Notes under the pieces: model-generated | Seen by the model: the letters and a program-made list of their open reading frames with translations, nothing else | Database searches by the model: none | Told to the model about the DNA's origin: nothing | Program-made: the position numbers and the translations under genes | In this document: positions 22,691 to 34,035 of the stretch, in pieces | Layout: every line of letters begins with the position of its first letter | How positions within the stretch are numbered: position 1 is the first letter of the stretch | Source: Glebionis coronaria | Taxonomy: Eukaryota > Streptophyta > Magnoliopsida > Asterales > Asteraceae | Assembly: GCA_025667525.1 (NCBI GenBank) | Contig: CM046877.1 | Location: forward strand, 294,000,364 to 294,064,363 | Length of the DNA: 64,000 bases | Direction of reading: 5' to 3'

Positions 22691-24540
22691 AACCATTGCA
22701 ATGTCCTCATGTAATGCTTAGTAATAAAGCAAGGTTTACACTCTCCATTATAATCAATCCGTCTTGGCCTTTATTAAATAACTAAGGAAAATTTAAAAGA
22801 TAGAAAATGATAGAATGCAGCAAGGAAGAGATTTGTAAAGAAATCTAAGACTTACATTAGGGCTTTGGTGTCGTGAATGTTTATCACCCTCAAGTTTCAC
22901 GTTCCCCATGCCAAGCTTAAAAACAAGATCATTGTTAGTACAAGTTAGCATAACAAACATTTACTCATGTGGTTCAATTAATCACTTAAAGTCCCTTATT
23001 CCTACGGGTATCTCTTATATTTTATTTTTGTCTTAGAATGATCATGAAGATGCATTTTTGGACTTATTTCGATAGTTTATTTAGGCTGAAAGCAAAGTAG
23101 GACGATTTGATCAATAGTTAGCTAAAGGACAAAATCTCTTAAAACTGCTTCTCGGGATATCAAAAAGTTCATATCTTGGCATAAATTGGTTCGCGATTTG
23201 AGACCTTTCTCGGGCCGATATTTGGCATGTACTTCATACTTCATATCTTGAGAGACGTGCATGAGATAATGGTCTTCTCATCGTTCCTAGAGTTCCTTCA
23301 CTTGGAGACTTTTGAGAGGTACTCCAACTTTGTTGACCACGACTTCATGATTATTTCTTCAATCTCTAATTGGGATTTTGAGATACAACGATCCGCCTCC
23401 TTTTCGGACTTGGATCTATTTATCCTCATACCTTGTTAGGGTCTTTTCGGATAGACTTCTCCATGATCTTTATGGGAGTTGATTGTTTTTCGTCGTGAGT
23501 CTTGATCCTTCATATTGATTTTAGGAATAATGCTTTTCACATCACTTTGGATCTTCAGCAATAAAATTGAATCCTCATGCCTTGTTAGGGCCTTTTCGGA
23601 CTCGCCAATCTTCGCGCCCCGCTTCATAAGTTATGCCTTGGCTATGAACTCTTATCATTACCGAGCAACTTTTAAACGATCTTGGGCTAGAAGCTAAGTA
23701 ACTTTTCAAATCGTACGACCTTACTTATTGCAGATAATTTATTAGCAAGTGATGGGAGAAAAAGATCATAATTAACTCACATAAGTTAATGAGAGAATAC
23801 CAAACTTGTAACCAACTCTATCATTTCTCGTTTTCCACAATTTAAAATCTCAAAGAATGAGACTCGTGGATGCTTAGCCTAATAAACCAATTAAGGTCTA
23901 CATGGTTAAGGATACTAGCTAGAGTGAACTTGGATAAGTAAACTCGGGTTGAGTCAAAATATTCACAACGGGCCTAATATATCTAAGATATCTAAACTTG
24001 CTACAACCATTTTATTAAAATAACAAAAATAAAGGAGACTACAACTAGGCCAAAATAGATTAAAAATTTTGAAAAATGTCGAAAAATTGATTTTCTGGTT
24101 AAAATGAGGACAAATACAAGGAAAAGGCCACTTAACTTCGATAGAAGTCTCCCCTACACTTAATATAAACATTGTCCTCAATGTTTAAGTATGTGGGAGT
24201 AAACTCCCCTACACTTAGGACATTGTGCACTTTGTTTAAATCTTGCTAAGGAAAAGACAACTAAAGAGATTCCTATTTTAATATTGAGAAAATATAAAAT
24301 AGTGAATCGAAAAGAGTTTAGGATAGAACCGGGAAGAAGTAGAACACGGAATCACGGTTCGTCAAAAGTCATCAAGAGTGTGTCTTTGAAGCTCTAATCC
24401 CTGCACATGATAAGAAAGAAAGCAAGAAACACCACGGGACTTCCCCCTACACTTATGGTGAAAATAGATAGATAATTGGGTTGCCTCCCAAAAAGCGCTT
24501 GTTTTTGTTGACCGAGTCACGAGCCTGACTCGCCCCCGAA
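22691..24540 (-). other. Ath2 noncoding 3' region
   Basis: Homologous to the Ath1 3' region: the GGGAGGCAACCCA motif (24478-24490), a stem-loop with G-run (about 24150-24195), the duplicated CCTTGTTAGGG (about 23438 and 23581), and extra GTGTAGGGG tracts (about 24153, 24207 and 24446). The block seen at 4680-4860 in Ath1 is missing here. I see no supported coding. Confidence 0.7.
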
Positions 24541-26193
24541 TTAAATGGTCCATGGGGAAGCCTCGAATGTGATACCGGGATCAAAGACCTTGTCCTCGTT
24601 CCCGGTTGACATCAACAAAGGAGAGGCGGGGGAATAAGTCTTGAAAGGAAGAAAGGTCCTTTCAACATACGAGAAGTATGTGAATTCAAGATCCACGGGA
24701 GGTGGGTTGGGTATAGTAAGCACATTGTCCTCCCCCAAAGACAACGGAGGCTGAGCAAACGGCAAAGCCGTATTGTTATCAATCATAGCATAATGAATGT
24801 TGCCTCCCGGGTCAAAGCACTCATCCTCCGTAATAGTGGCTAAAGGGGAGGATGAAAGGTGCTCGGGAGGGGGACTTGGGACAATATTTTCTTGAAGCAA
24901 ATTAGCAAAAATAATGTCCCCCTCCAAATCATCGTCATCATTACCTGGTGGTATGGAGTGAATGTCAATTTCTTCCAGCAATGGGTCATTATCTTCAACG
25001 GGAAGAATAGATGGAGGCAAAGACTCGGAAGGAGAAGGAGAAGTCAACGCTTCGATTTGATCAATAAGAAAGTGCACTTTCCGTAATCTATCGCGAAGAA
25101 GTACGTCTTCCACCTCATCCACACGATCATGTTCATCGGTGAACTTCTCGTAAACCGGAGAGAATAAATCGTCATCGTCTGCATCGCCCGATGGAGATTG
25201 AGAAATTTCAAAAGTGAAATTCTCATAGCAGAGAGAAGAATCGTCATCACTAGGATCGACTTCTTTCGTAAGAGCAATGTCGTCCTCAGGCTCCATAGCA
25301 GCTGGTATGTCACAAACCTCATCATCCAATACTTTGTCAGGAACAACATCACTAAGCTCATTCAATGTATCGCACTCCTTCGACATGTTAGGGATATTGA
25401 GAGGAGGGATGACAATAGCGCTAGGACATTGAGCAGTAAGATCATTCCAAGAAATAGTAGGCTCATCGTCATTATCCTCGTAATAGTATGGATACACCGG
25501 AGGAGGAGTATAAGTCTCGATATTCGATATTTGCTCCTGTCGTTGATCCTCTTGATATTTTTCGATGAACTTGTTCCAAGATTCTTGAATTTGTTGAACT
25601 TGCTTAACCAGATTGTCCCGTTGTTCATTGGAGCTCAATTGTTCGAAGGAGGGTTGAGGATCGATGATGTGTTGTGGGGGTTCAAAATGTTGAAAACCTG
25701 AATTATAGCATGGTTGTGGCTCATAGTAGTTCATCGGTGGAGAAGAATTAGAAACCGGGTTTGGTTCATAATAATCCATTGGTGAAGAAAATTGAGGACA
25801 CGGATTTTGCTCAATATAATTCATTGGTTGACAATAAGAAGAATCATGAGGACCCCCACAAGTTTGGCAAGAAGGGTAAGGAGAAAAGTCGGGTGCGTCT
25901 TGTGGATAGTTATTTTCATTGTCATAATTATACCCCGGTTCTTGCCCGTAATCATACGAGTATTGAACCGGGCACGAAACATGCCAATGAGAATCGCTTC
26001 CACAATAGATGCACGGGGAAAGAGTAGGTGGGTTCAAAAAGGAAGAATTAAGTGAGTGGCACAAAGGACAAAATCCTGGTATTAATTGCGTATCTTTGAT
26101 ATCGTTTCCGCACCGCTCACATGTACACCATTGACAAGAGTCATTCCCGTACAATCGTCTCCCGCACCCGACGCAATTGACATAAAAATCCAT
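24541..26193 (-). CDS. Cysteine-rich zinc-ribbon/zinc-knuckle protein carried by Ath2
   Basis: An intact 550-residue frame starts at ATG 26193, the first ATG after the leader, and ends with TAA at 24541. The N terminus has two CxxC...CxxC pairs that look like zinc ribbons (C7, C10, C20, C23; then C25, C28, C42, C45), then a classical C-x2-C-x4-H-x4-C knuckle (C61-C74) and a C-x2-C-x3-H-x4-C motif (C109-C121, CQTCGGPHDSSYC) of the same type as the Ath1 gag knuckle. Residues about 120-170 repeat PMNYYEPxP-like units. A short Gln/Glu-rich helix (near 200-225) precedes a long acidic tail ending in KVFDPGI, as in Ath1 gag. There is no capsid, protease or polymerase domain. I infer a nucleic-acid-binding, gag-derived or gag-replacing protein; the biochemical role is unknown. 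I recall similar predicted proteins from Asteraceae genomes but cannot confirm this. Confidence 0.82.
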   Translation of the reverse strand: MDFYVNCVGCGRRLYGNDSCQWCTCERCGNDIKDTQLIPGFCPLCHSLNSSFLNPPTLSPCIYCGSDSHWHVSCPVQYSYDYGQEPGYNYDNENNYPQDAPDFSPYPSCQTCGGPHDSSYCQPMNYIEQNPCPQFSSPMDYYEPNPVSNSSPPMNYYEPQPCYNSGFQHFEPPQHIIDPQPSFEQLSSNEQRDNLVKQVQQIQESWNKFIEKYQEDQRQEQISNIETYTPPPVYPYYYEDNDDEPTISWNDLTAQCPSAIVIPPLNIPNMSKECDTLNELSDVVPDKVLDDEVCDIPAAMEPEDDIALTKEVDPSDDDSSLCYENFTFEISQSPSGDADDDDLFSPVYEKFTDEHDRVDEVEDVLLRDRLRKVHFLIDQIEALTSPSPSESLPPSILPVEDNDPLLEEIDIHSIPPGNDDDDLEGDIIFANLLQENIVPSPPPEHLSSSPLATITEDECFDPGGNIHYAMIDNNTALPFAQPPLSLGEDNVLTIPNPPPVDLEFTYFSYVERTFLPFKTYSPASPLLMSTGNEDKVFDPGITFEASPWTI

Positions 26194-26380
26194 AGAGAAA
26201 GATAGATAAGCAAGAAGAATATTTTTGGTGCAAAACTTTGAAAAAGAAATGCTTTTTATAATTTTTCAAATGTTTTTGGATTTTTGAAAATTTTGGACAA
26301 GAAAAATAACGTTCACAAGTGAACGGGTCCCAAAATCCAACGCGTCACTCACAAAACACCTTCAATCTTCACGAAAAGAG
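26194..26380 (-). other. Ath2 untranslated leader
   Basis: The part nearest the primer site (26270-26380) matches the Ath1 leader base for base over much of its length, including GCTCTTTTCGT-AAGATT and GTGA-CGTTATTTTTCTTG. The part nearest the ORF does not match. Confidence 0.65.
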
Positions 26381-26395
26381 CCGGCAGCGGCGCCA
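26381..26395 (-). other. Ath2 primer binding site (tRNA-Asp type)
   Basis: CCGGCAGCGGCGCCA on the plus strand is TGGCGCCGCTGCCGG on the element strand, identical to Ath1, two bases from the LTR. Confidence 0.85.
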
Positions 26396-26397
26396 TT

Positions 26398-28207
26398 TAA
26401 TAACTAGATTTTTCTATCAATTAAAGTTCATTTTCTCGGTATCTCTTCGAATTGATCTCGGGTTAATTGTGTGAGATTAGTTGTTCTTGGTGAATCAAGT
26501 AAAAGGGTGTCGTTGTCTAAGACTAATTAAAAATAAAGACTTGGAACAAATAAAAATAAAGTGACGAGACAATAATGAAAGATTAAAACTTGGCGAAAAG
26601 TAAAGTGCGAGAAAATTAAAGGCAATAAAAGTAAATAACTCAAATTAAAACTTAAATCGAAAGGAAAGCTAGTAAAAGTGCAAATAAAGAAAATGGCAGG
26701 AAAAATAAAGTTTAAATCTGAAAACTAAAAACTCTATTCGGAATAAAGTAAATATTCCGAATAAGGATGTGCTATACGGAATAAAAAAATGGAAAAATGC
26801 TCTATGCGGAATAATCAACCATGCGGAATAACAAAGGCCATGCGGAATAATGAAGTCTACTCAGAATGTTGGGTCTACTCGGAATATATAAAATATTCCG
26901 AATAAAGGAAAGTAAAAGGTTCTACTCGGAATATTGAAAATATTCCGAATAAGGGAAAAATCAAGCAACTATCCGGAATATTGAAATGTTCCGAATAAGG
27001 GAAAAATTAAGATGACTATTCGGAACAATCAAATGTTCCGAATAAGGGAAAAATTAAGATGACTATTCGGAACAATCAAATGTTCCGAATAAGGGAAAAA
27101 TTAAGATGACTATTCGGAACAATCAAATGTTCCGAATAAGAGAAAAATTAAGATGACTATTCGGAACAATCAAATGTTCCGAATAAGGGAAAAATGAAGA
27201 TGCCTATGCGGAACAATCAAATGTTCCGAATAAGGGAAAAATGAAGATGCCTATGCGGAACAATCAAATGTTCCGAATAAGGGAAAAATGAAGATGCCTA
27301 TGCGGAACAATTGGACGAAGAACAGTAACAGGTATATAAAACAGGGGATACGAATTTAAGCAAAATCAATCAAGATCAACCAAAAGATTAACCCAAAATA
27401 ACCACTAAACATCAACTAACAATAATCAATCAAAACAAATCAACAAAACTAACAAATAAAGCCAAATCAATCAAAACCCACTTGATTAAAATCATAAAAA
27501 CTCAAGAACATGAACTCAAAGATTAAGAACAAATCAAGCAAGAAAGGAAGAAGGAGATTAACAATAAAGTAAAGATTAACATCAATTAAATGGAAACTCA
27601 CTTGGAATTAAAAGAAAATTAAAAGTGTGTTACATGGAGATTAAGATGCATAAAAGTAAAGAACAAGAAATTGAAGATGGTGGAAGGGAGGCTTGTCAAG
27701 CCTCCAACACTCTAAACATTGAAACTACCTAATCTATATATAGGGGGATTAGGGAGGAGCTTAGGAAGCTTCCTCCCTCTTTCTTCTTTCTCTTAATTGC
27801 ACACTTGAGTCCTTAAACTTCTTAATATTTTGTTAATCTTCTTAATACTTGGACTTTGTCTTGGGATTTCTTCAAACTCGTCTTGGATTTTCTTCATAAA
27901 TAAGACTCGAGTTTTTTCGGCTATTAGTAAACTTCCGTCTTTTGACTTTTTCTTCGATAAATCTTCAGAATTGGTCTTGGACTTCCGTTCTTTTTCCACT
28001 CTTGATCTTTCGACTTCATCTTTCGTCTTTTTCTTCGATAAAAGCTCGTGAATGCCGTGTTTTCTCCACTTTTCACCTTTTCGTCCTAAATCACAACAAA
28101 AACACAAACCACGCATAATTCCGACATAAATGACATAAAATACACGTTTTGGCTCGGTTATTATTGTAATTAAGTGGTAAAAAGGATGGGTGTTTTCACA
28201 CCTATCA
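26398..28207 (-). repeat. Ath2 5' LTR
   Basis: Partner of 20867-22676, equal in length and nearly identical. Contains the same hairpin array (about 26720-27316). On the element strand it starts TGATAGGTGTG and ends CTAGTTATTA. It is followed by ATATG, the second copy of the target duplication. Confidence 0.93.
26720..27316 (-). repeat. Hairpin-unit tandem array in the Ath2 5' LTR
   Basis: Same unit structure and copy number as at 21190-21785. Differences from that copy are single-base changes within units rather than unit gain or loss. Confidence 0.9.
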
Positions 28208-29875
28208 ATATGAAGCATTAATTGCGGGTTTAAAATCGCCGCTAGAATGGGAGTCCGCAACCTTGAGGCCTACGTGGACTCACGGCTTGTTGCGAACCAT
28301 ATTCTAGGTGGATATGTGGCTAAGGAAGACAACATGGTCAGATACTTGGAAAAAGTCAAGTCACTAATCACGGCTTTCAGCAAATTTTCCATCAAGAAGG
28401 TGCCAAGAAGCGAGAACAAGAAGGCGGACGCTCTTAGCAAGATCGCATCCACAAGCTTCGCTCACTTGTCCAAACAAGTCTTGGTGGAAATACTCAAGGA
28501 GAAATCTATAATAGAAGGGGAGGTCGCTACTATAGTTGAGGAGGATGGACCAACATGGATGACCCCGATCATCAACTATTTGACTAGTGAGACCCTTCCG
28601 GACGAGGAAAAAGCAGCACGGCGCATCAGGAGGAAGTCGCAACACTTCGAACTTCGAGAAGGCATCCTTTATAAGCGCTCTTTCTTGCAGCCGTGGTTGC
28701 GGTGTGTTGGACCACGTCAGGCCGCTTACGTAATCAGTGACATACATGAAGGGTTATGCGGCATGCACGCAGGTCCACGATCCGTGGTAGCTCGAGCCTT
28801 ACGAACAGGATACTATTGGCCTACCATGCACAGGGACGCGCGCGACATGATTCGCAAGTGTAGTGATTGCCAAGTGCATATACTAGTGCCACGACATCCT
28901 CAGCAGGAGCTTACACCTATTACATCCCTATGGCCATTCTATAAGTGGGGAATTGACATCGCAGGACCATTTCCTGTAGCTGCGGGGGGAGTTAAGTTCT
29001 TGATTGTCGCGATGGACTACTTCACACGATGGATAGAGGCCAAGGCAGTCAAATCCATCACAGGCAAACAAGTTAAAAAGTTTGTTTGGGAGCATATTAT
29101 GTGCCGTTTTGGCCTACCAGGAGAGATCATCTCGGATAAAAGTAAACAGTTCGCGGATAATCCATTCAAGGACTGGTGTGCATCATTGAATATCAAGCGG
29201 CGCTTCGCATCTGTTAAGCATCCACAGACAAATGGCCTCGTGGAACGAGCAAATAGAAGCTTGGGAAATGGCATCAAGGCGCGTCTGGATGAACGAAGTG
29301 CCAAATGGGTCGATGAGTTACCACATGTGCTATGGGCGCATAGAACTATGATCAAAACAGCCAACGGAGATACTCCATTTGCATTGGCCTACGGCACTGA
29401 AGCTGTTATACCAGCAGAGATAGGAATGCCTACCATTCGCACGGTGGAGGTTAATGTCGTTACGAACGACGAGCAGCTGCGAATCAACCTGGATCTGTTG
29501 GAAGAAAAAAGGGAGATAGCAGCCATCAATGAAGCTAAGTCCAAGGCTAAAATGAAGGCTTATTATGACGCCAAGGTCATAGGTATTTCTTTTCGACCGG
29601 GAGATTATGTCTATCGTGCTAACGAAGCAAGTCGAGCGGAGAATACAGGAAAGCTGGGCCCTAAATGGGAAGGACCGCACGAAGTCACGGAAGCCTTGGG
29701 GCGAGGTGCGTACAAATTACGTGACATTGATGGCCGCGACCTAGAACGCACATGGAACATCTCCAATCTCAAAGGTGCTATCTTTGAAAGCTACGGCTTC
29801 CGCATGGGTGCTTCGCTATATGTGGCTTTAATGAATAACCATGCGGTTTATCTGTTTTTCTTATGTTTTGTTTAG
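28208..29875 (+). pseudogene. Tat1 gag-pol, 3' part (second RNase H and integrase)
   Basis: Resumes after Ath2 with EYEALIAGL, then a one-base loss in an A-run (about 28231-28236) shifts the frame, as comparison with Tat2 shows. From about 28247 the frame is open to 29875. It holds the rest of the second RNase H (AYVDSRLVANH, ENKKADALSK), the integrase zinc-binding H-H-C-C (HEGLCGMHAG to CSDCQVH, about 28745-28880), and the catalytic D-D-E core: GIDIAGPF (about 28951), IISDKSKQF (about 29128, where the usual SDNG is SDKS) and NGLVERAN (about 29232). The C terminus carries PKWEGPHEV. Integrase inserts the cDNA copy into host DNA. Confidence 0.88.
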
Positions 29876-30466
29876 GTTCCTTTTTTGTTTTTTAGGACTT
29901 ATCATTCTTGTTCAAACAAAAAATGTAAACGTTCTAATAAAATGCCGTGGCGCCTAGCTAGCTCCACGGCTTGTTTCGTGCAAATCATTTTTTAGATTTT
30001 TGTCAGTCATATGAATTTTAGTTGTTATTATAATATGTCATGTTTCATTCGTATGCATTCATTCAAATTACTGTACATGTACTATACGCCTCCAGGCGGG
30101 GTAAGAGGATTAAGTGAACCTACTAATTCAACTTGCCGCGTAAGAGGGATGCAATCCCAGCCGCACGGATCATGTATCCTTACTAGACACCTTACTCACA
30201 AGACGTTGTGGTAAGTTTCCTATGCCGTACTCACGCAGTGCTCCGCATAGTAAAGACGCACGTCGCATGTCTAGTAAATTATAGGCTTGTAGGTATTTTC
30301 CTTTTTTGTGTGTAAGACATGACATGTCATGCAGTATTGGTATACAATATTCAACACAATAAAAATACACAAGTTTCCAAATAAATAACAAAATGGCCGT
30401 GGTCATCACGAACTTACATACAAAATACACATGTCTTAGCCGTGTACATGCACGGACGAATAAAAA
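29876..30466. other. Tat1 region between convergent pol and antisense gene
   Basis: Holds AATAAA (29936-29941), a possible poly(A) signal for the pol transcript. Parts (about 30090-30270) match the equivalent Tat2 segment (about 59870-60060, other strand). No coding seen. Confidence 0.55.
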
Positions 30467-33463
30467 CTACAAATATTCAGCGGTTACAAACCAGAGTTGT
30501 CTGAAATGGATAATAAAGTAGGAGCACCCTACATGGGGGGGGGGGAGAAACTTACCTATCTCCACTTGTTCCTCGACCAAGCATGACAACTCCTCACTAC
30601 GTTCCTTCCGCTTCCGGGCTTGAGCCGCATTCCTCTCCAGCACCCCACTTAAGGGTTCTTCATCGAGCACGATCCTGGTTACATCCTCATAGATAGGGAG
30701 CGTCAGGTGGCTGGGTGATGGAGTGAAGGAAGCACGGGAATGACCCTCATCTTGGAAGAACGCACTGAGATTTAGCTTTTCCATGATTTCCATGTTCGAT
30801 GCATCTTTTGTGGCCTCCAGCTCAGCCAAGAATGGATAATGAAGATCTCGCATCGCGGCCATGGAAGTAGTCATCTTGTTAGCCGCTTCAGGGTTAAAGA
30901 AAGCATGTCTGGTGAAGTTCTCCTTTTTCTTGATCATCTATACGGCCTGGACCATTCCCTCATGACGGCCGTGGTCAATACCATCGGACACAAGGCTTGC
31001 AAACTGTTGCAAAAATTCGGGGGCCTCTAGTACCTTGGTGACGGCCAAACGTGCCCCATGTCCTACCATCCACCTGCGGCCGGCAATGGCTGCTAGTAGT
31101 TGGGGGCATAGCACGTCGTCGCGTTCGGCGGTGAGGGCATCGATCATCACATCGTTTTGGGCAAACGCCTCTTTTAGCTCCTTGGTAATAGCCCTCTCAT
31201 CCGCAAGCTCCTCTTGTACCTTCTCCATGCTCTGGATTGTCATCTGAGCGTCTTCCAGTTTTTTGGTTAGCACGGATACCTGGCTGGAGGAGGACTTGGC
31301 AGACGCCTCCGCCGCGGTCACCTATATGAGATTAATTGTTAGATTATATTTCTTGTAGAATAAAGGGTGGTGCGTCACGGATATGTACCTTGGTTGTTGC
31401 GACATCTAGTTTTGCCTTGAGATCGGCCACTTGTTGGTCGTAAGCATTCGCACGGGCTGATTGCTCCTTCGCTGTCTCCTCGGCACTAGCAAGTTGGGAC
31501 TGGAGGGTTGCGATTTGAGCTTCATTCTCCTCGATCATCCTCTCCCTCTGTCCAACTTTCCTCTTAAGGGACTCCACATGCCCAAGTGCGGCTTCGAATC
31601 TTACTCTGATTGAGGTGCCCATTGCCATTTGATGCACCAAAGCACCGTTGTACTCATCCGCCAGGTCCGCATGGCTGAGCGCATTCACTTCTCGCACCAA
31701 GTCTGGTGGTATGCAGTTATTGAGGTACTCTCGGCATTCCTCGGCTTCCCTCATTCGTGATGCAGTGGTGATATTCCAGATAGGGTTGAACGCTTGAGGG
31801 GGGCCGGACGTCGGGAGGTCTTGGGAGGCTGTGGGAGTACCTTCTTCAAATACGGGGCCGGATTTCGTGGCGGCCGTGTGAAGCATGGGGTTTCTCTCCA
31901 CTTCCTTTTCTTTTCCCTTCTCCATTTGGGCGTCGGGTGGAGGCACGACACCAGTTTGTTCATCCCTGTGAAACAAGCATTTGGATACATATTAAGTATT
32001 GCTTAAAGGGAATTTGTCGTTCTTACGTATCAAGATGGAGCCTTACATGTTATTCCTTGCTAATTCTGATGTGGTTGGGGGAATCTGAGTGACAGGATCG
32101 ACATATGCGGCCCGGATCGTCTCGGAAGCCTGGGTGGTGCTCCCAACAGATTGGTATAAGGGGTGGTCTTCTTGAAGTTTCTTGGCAGGGGCGTTGTGTT
32201 TGCCAACCTCGGCCGGAGCAGCTCTTCTTACACGTTTGTTTTTCCTGCGGGTACGCTTTGCGACGGGCTGAGCTATTGCTTCTTCGACCTCCTCCTCAAC
32301 TTCTTTTTTAGCTTCTTCTTCTTCCTCCTCATTGATTTGTTGTACCTCTTCATCATCATCGCCCAACATCTGGCGAAGGCTGGAGGTGGTTAAGTCAATA
32401 TTGTCTCCCTGCTCTTCCCCATGTGCGGGAGTGGCAGTCTTAGGCGGTGAGGAGGGCTCGGCTCCTCCTTCAAGCATCCTGTTATCACCGTCCTCGTTGC
32501 TGAAGTCGACGGGAGTCCTCATTAGAGTTGTTTCTTCCTCGTCCGAGTGGGGATCCGGCACGGCTTCAAGAGCAACCGTCACGTTTCGGGTATGCTCAAG
32601 AAGGGGCAGTTCGTTCTCACGTAGGGGACGGGAGCCTTTTGGTACGAGCTTTGGGTCGCCCTGGCGTAGAAGTCCAAAGAAGTTCATTTCTGCCATACAA
32701 ATAACAAAATACGTTAGCCATTACAAAGTAATTGAATGAACTTTTTTGTGTACGGATGCTAGCCTACCTTCACCCTGTCTTCTCCAAAATACAGGATATC
32801 TGTTGGACGGGCCGAAATAGTTACGGCTAATCCCTAGCAAACATAGAAATTACTCAGGAAGATTTCTATGGAACCCGGTCCTATTCAGATCTATTTCTTG
32901 GGAGTGTCGGGGGTTATATGTACTAGCGTGCGGCTGGGGGTCGTGGGATACCCTATGTCTAAAGGCATAATCAGCCGGCCATACTATTGCGTCAATGAAA
33001 AAGTAGTGGTCATACCAGCTTTTCAGAGAATCCATTGGCTTATTATGAGACTAGGGGCTATTAGGGGATCGTTTCTTAAAGGATAACCAACCATTTACTA
33101 TGCTGGGGGTGTAAAAAGCCGGAATAGTTCTACGGTTGGGGGGATTCTCCTAGCACGGCAAAGGATCTCGAATTGACTTATCTTACACGCGCCTATACAA
33201 TGGAGCTGACTAATATGTACATCATAATATCCTAATAGATCTATGAGGAAACGGGTGAATGGAATGCGGTAGTTGGCCGCATCGAAAAGACGAGTGTAAA
33301 GGCCAATCTTACCCTCCGGAGCCTCAGTTATGAGGTCTCCGGCGCCAGGAAGTGAGGGGTGTAGTTTGGTAGGGATAAAATAGTTGGTACAAAAGTGATC
33401 TAGTTGCTCCTGGGTCATTACATTAAGCACGGATCCAATGGTAGGGTTGTTTCTGTGAGCCAT
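30467..33463 (-). pseudogene. Tat1 antisense spliced gene (Transposase_28-like N terminus, coiled coil)
   Basis: Runs opposite to gag-pol from ATG 33463 (MAHRNNPTIG). Exon 1 (to 32768) encodes a domain like Pfam Transposase_28 (LHPSLPG, GLYTRLFDAANYR, KISQFEILCR), with a one-base loss near 33110 and a stop near 32850. Introns with GT...AG ends are 32767-32690, 32046-31966 and 31388-31322 (67-81 bp). Exon 2 is acidic with E-runs and a basic KRTRRKNKR; exon 3 carries a coiled coil; exon 4 encodes ERDDV-CPQLLAAI-GRRWMVGHG. A stop lies near 30938. Tat2 has the same gene with introns at the same places. Antisense genes of this kind are known in Tat elements; the molecular function is unknown. Another donor-like GTAAGT near 30555 may mean a further exon. 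Confidence 0.8.
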
Positions 33464-33603
33464 TACTAAATAAAAATGTAAGGGCGTGGTGTTCTAACCT
33501 GCGGAGGAAGGGATTAGTGCGTGGTTGATTGAAGCTAAGAAGAAAGCTTTAATGGCAGAAATGGAGATAAGAACTGTGTGTTTCACACAGCCGTAGGGGT
33601 GCC

Positions 33604-33655
33604 TTATTTATAGGGTTACCTCGTGGGTCATGGCCTGTTGGATGTGTGACACGTG
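33604..33655 (-). promoter_or_regulatory. Putative promoter of the Tat1 antisense gene
   Basis: On the minus strand CTATAAATAA (33613-33604) lies about 140 bases upstream of ATG 33463, with a CACGTG G-box (33650-33655) about 40 bases further up. Tat2 keeps the TATA box (56528-56535) at the same distance but not a perfect G-box. Confidence 0.6.
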
Positions 33656-34035
33656 TTTGCCACTATTCTTAAATCGTGTGGTTAGGGTGCAAGTGGCAAG
33701 TGAAACGTCAGGTGGGACCCACGGGTCACTTCTGACTCAGACGTTTACGCTGCTCGAGGCTCTGACTATTTGCACTTTTGTCAGTCAATGTGGCAGGTGA
33801 ACAGTTATTAATGTCGGGATATGCAGCTCTTACGTAAGACTTGACATTTAATGTTGTATTCAATTTGTCTCGGTCGCCACGAGCGGTTGAGATAAAAATG
33901 GAATAAATTCCTAAGTTAGGTTGCCACGTGCGGCCAAAACAAATTCTTGGACAACTTATCATTCCCTATTTTTTTTTGGTACGTCCAGTGAGCATCTTGG
34001 TAGTCTAGAGGTTACGCCTATGGTTGTAACAACTA

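Larger units (their letters stand above)
20867..28207 (-). mobile_element. Ath2: Athila-type non-autonomous retrotransposon with a zinc-rich ORF
   Basis: Two LTRs of equal length (20867-22676 and 26398-28207, 1810 bp each) and nearly identical, flanked by ATATG on both sides (20862-20866 and 28208-28212). The minus strand order is LTR, primer site (26395-26381), leader, one intact ORF (26193-24541), noncoding 3' region with the Athila motif, polypurine tract, LTR. There is no gag-pol. LTR, leader and 3' region match Ath1. It looks like the youngest insertion in the window. Confidence 0.93.

Noticed and set aside
24859..25701. Plus-strand open frames opposite the zinc-rich ORF
   Set aside because: Shadow frames of the acidic minus-strand protein; no recognisable domain and no start context.
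33464..33500. 5' UTR intron of the antisense gene (CAG|GTTAGA to TTATTTAG)
   Set aside because: It would be under 45 bases, below the usual minimum plant intron length, although both Tat copies keep the sequence.
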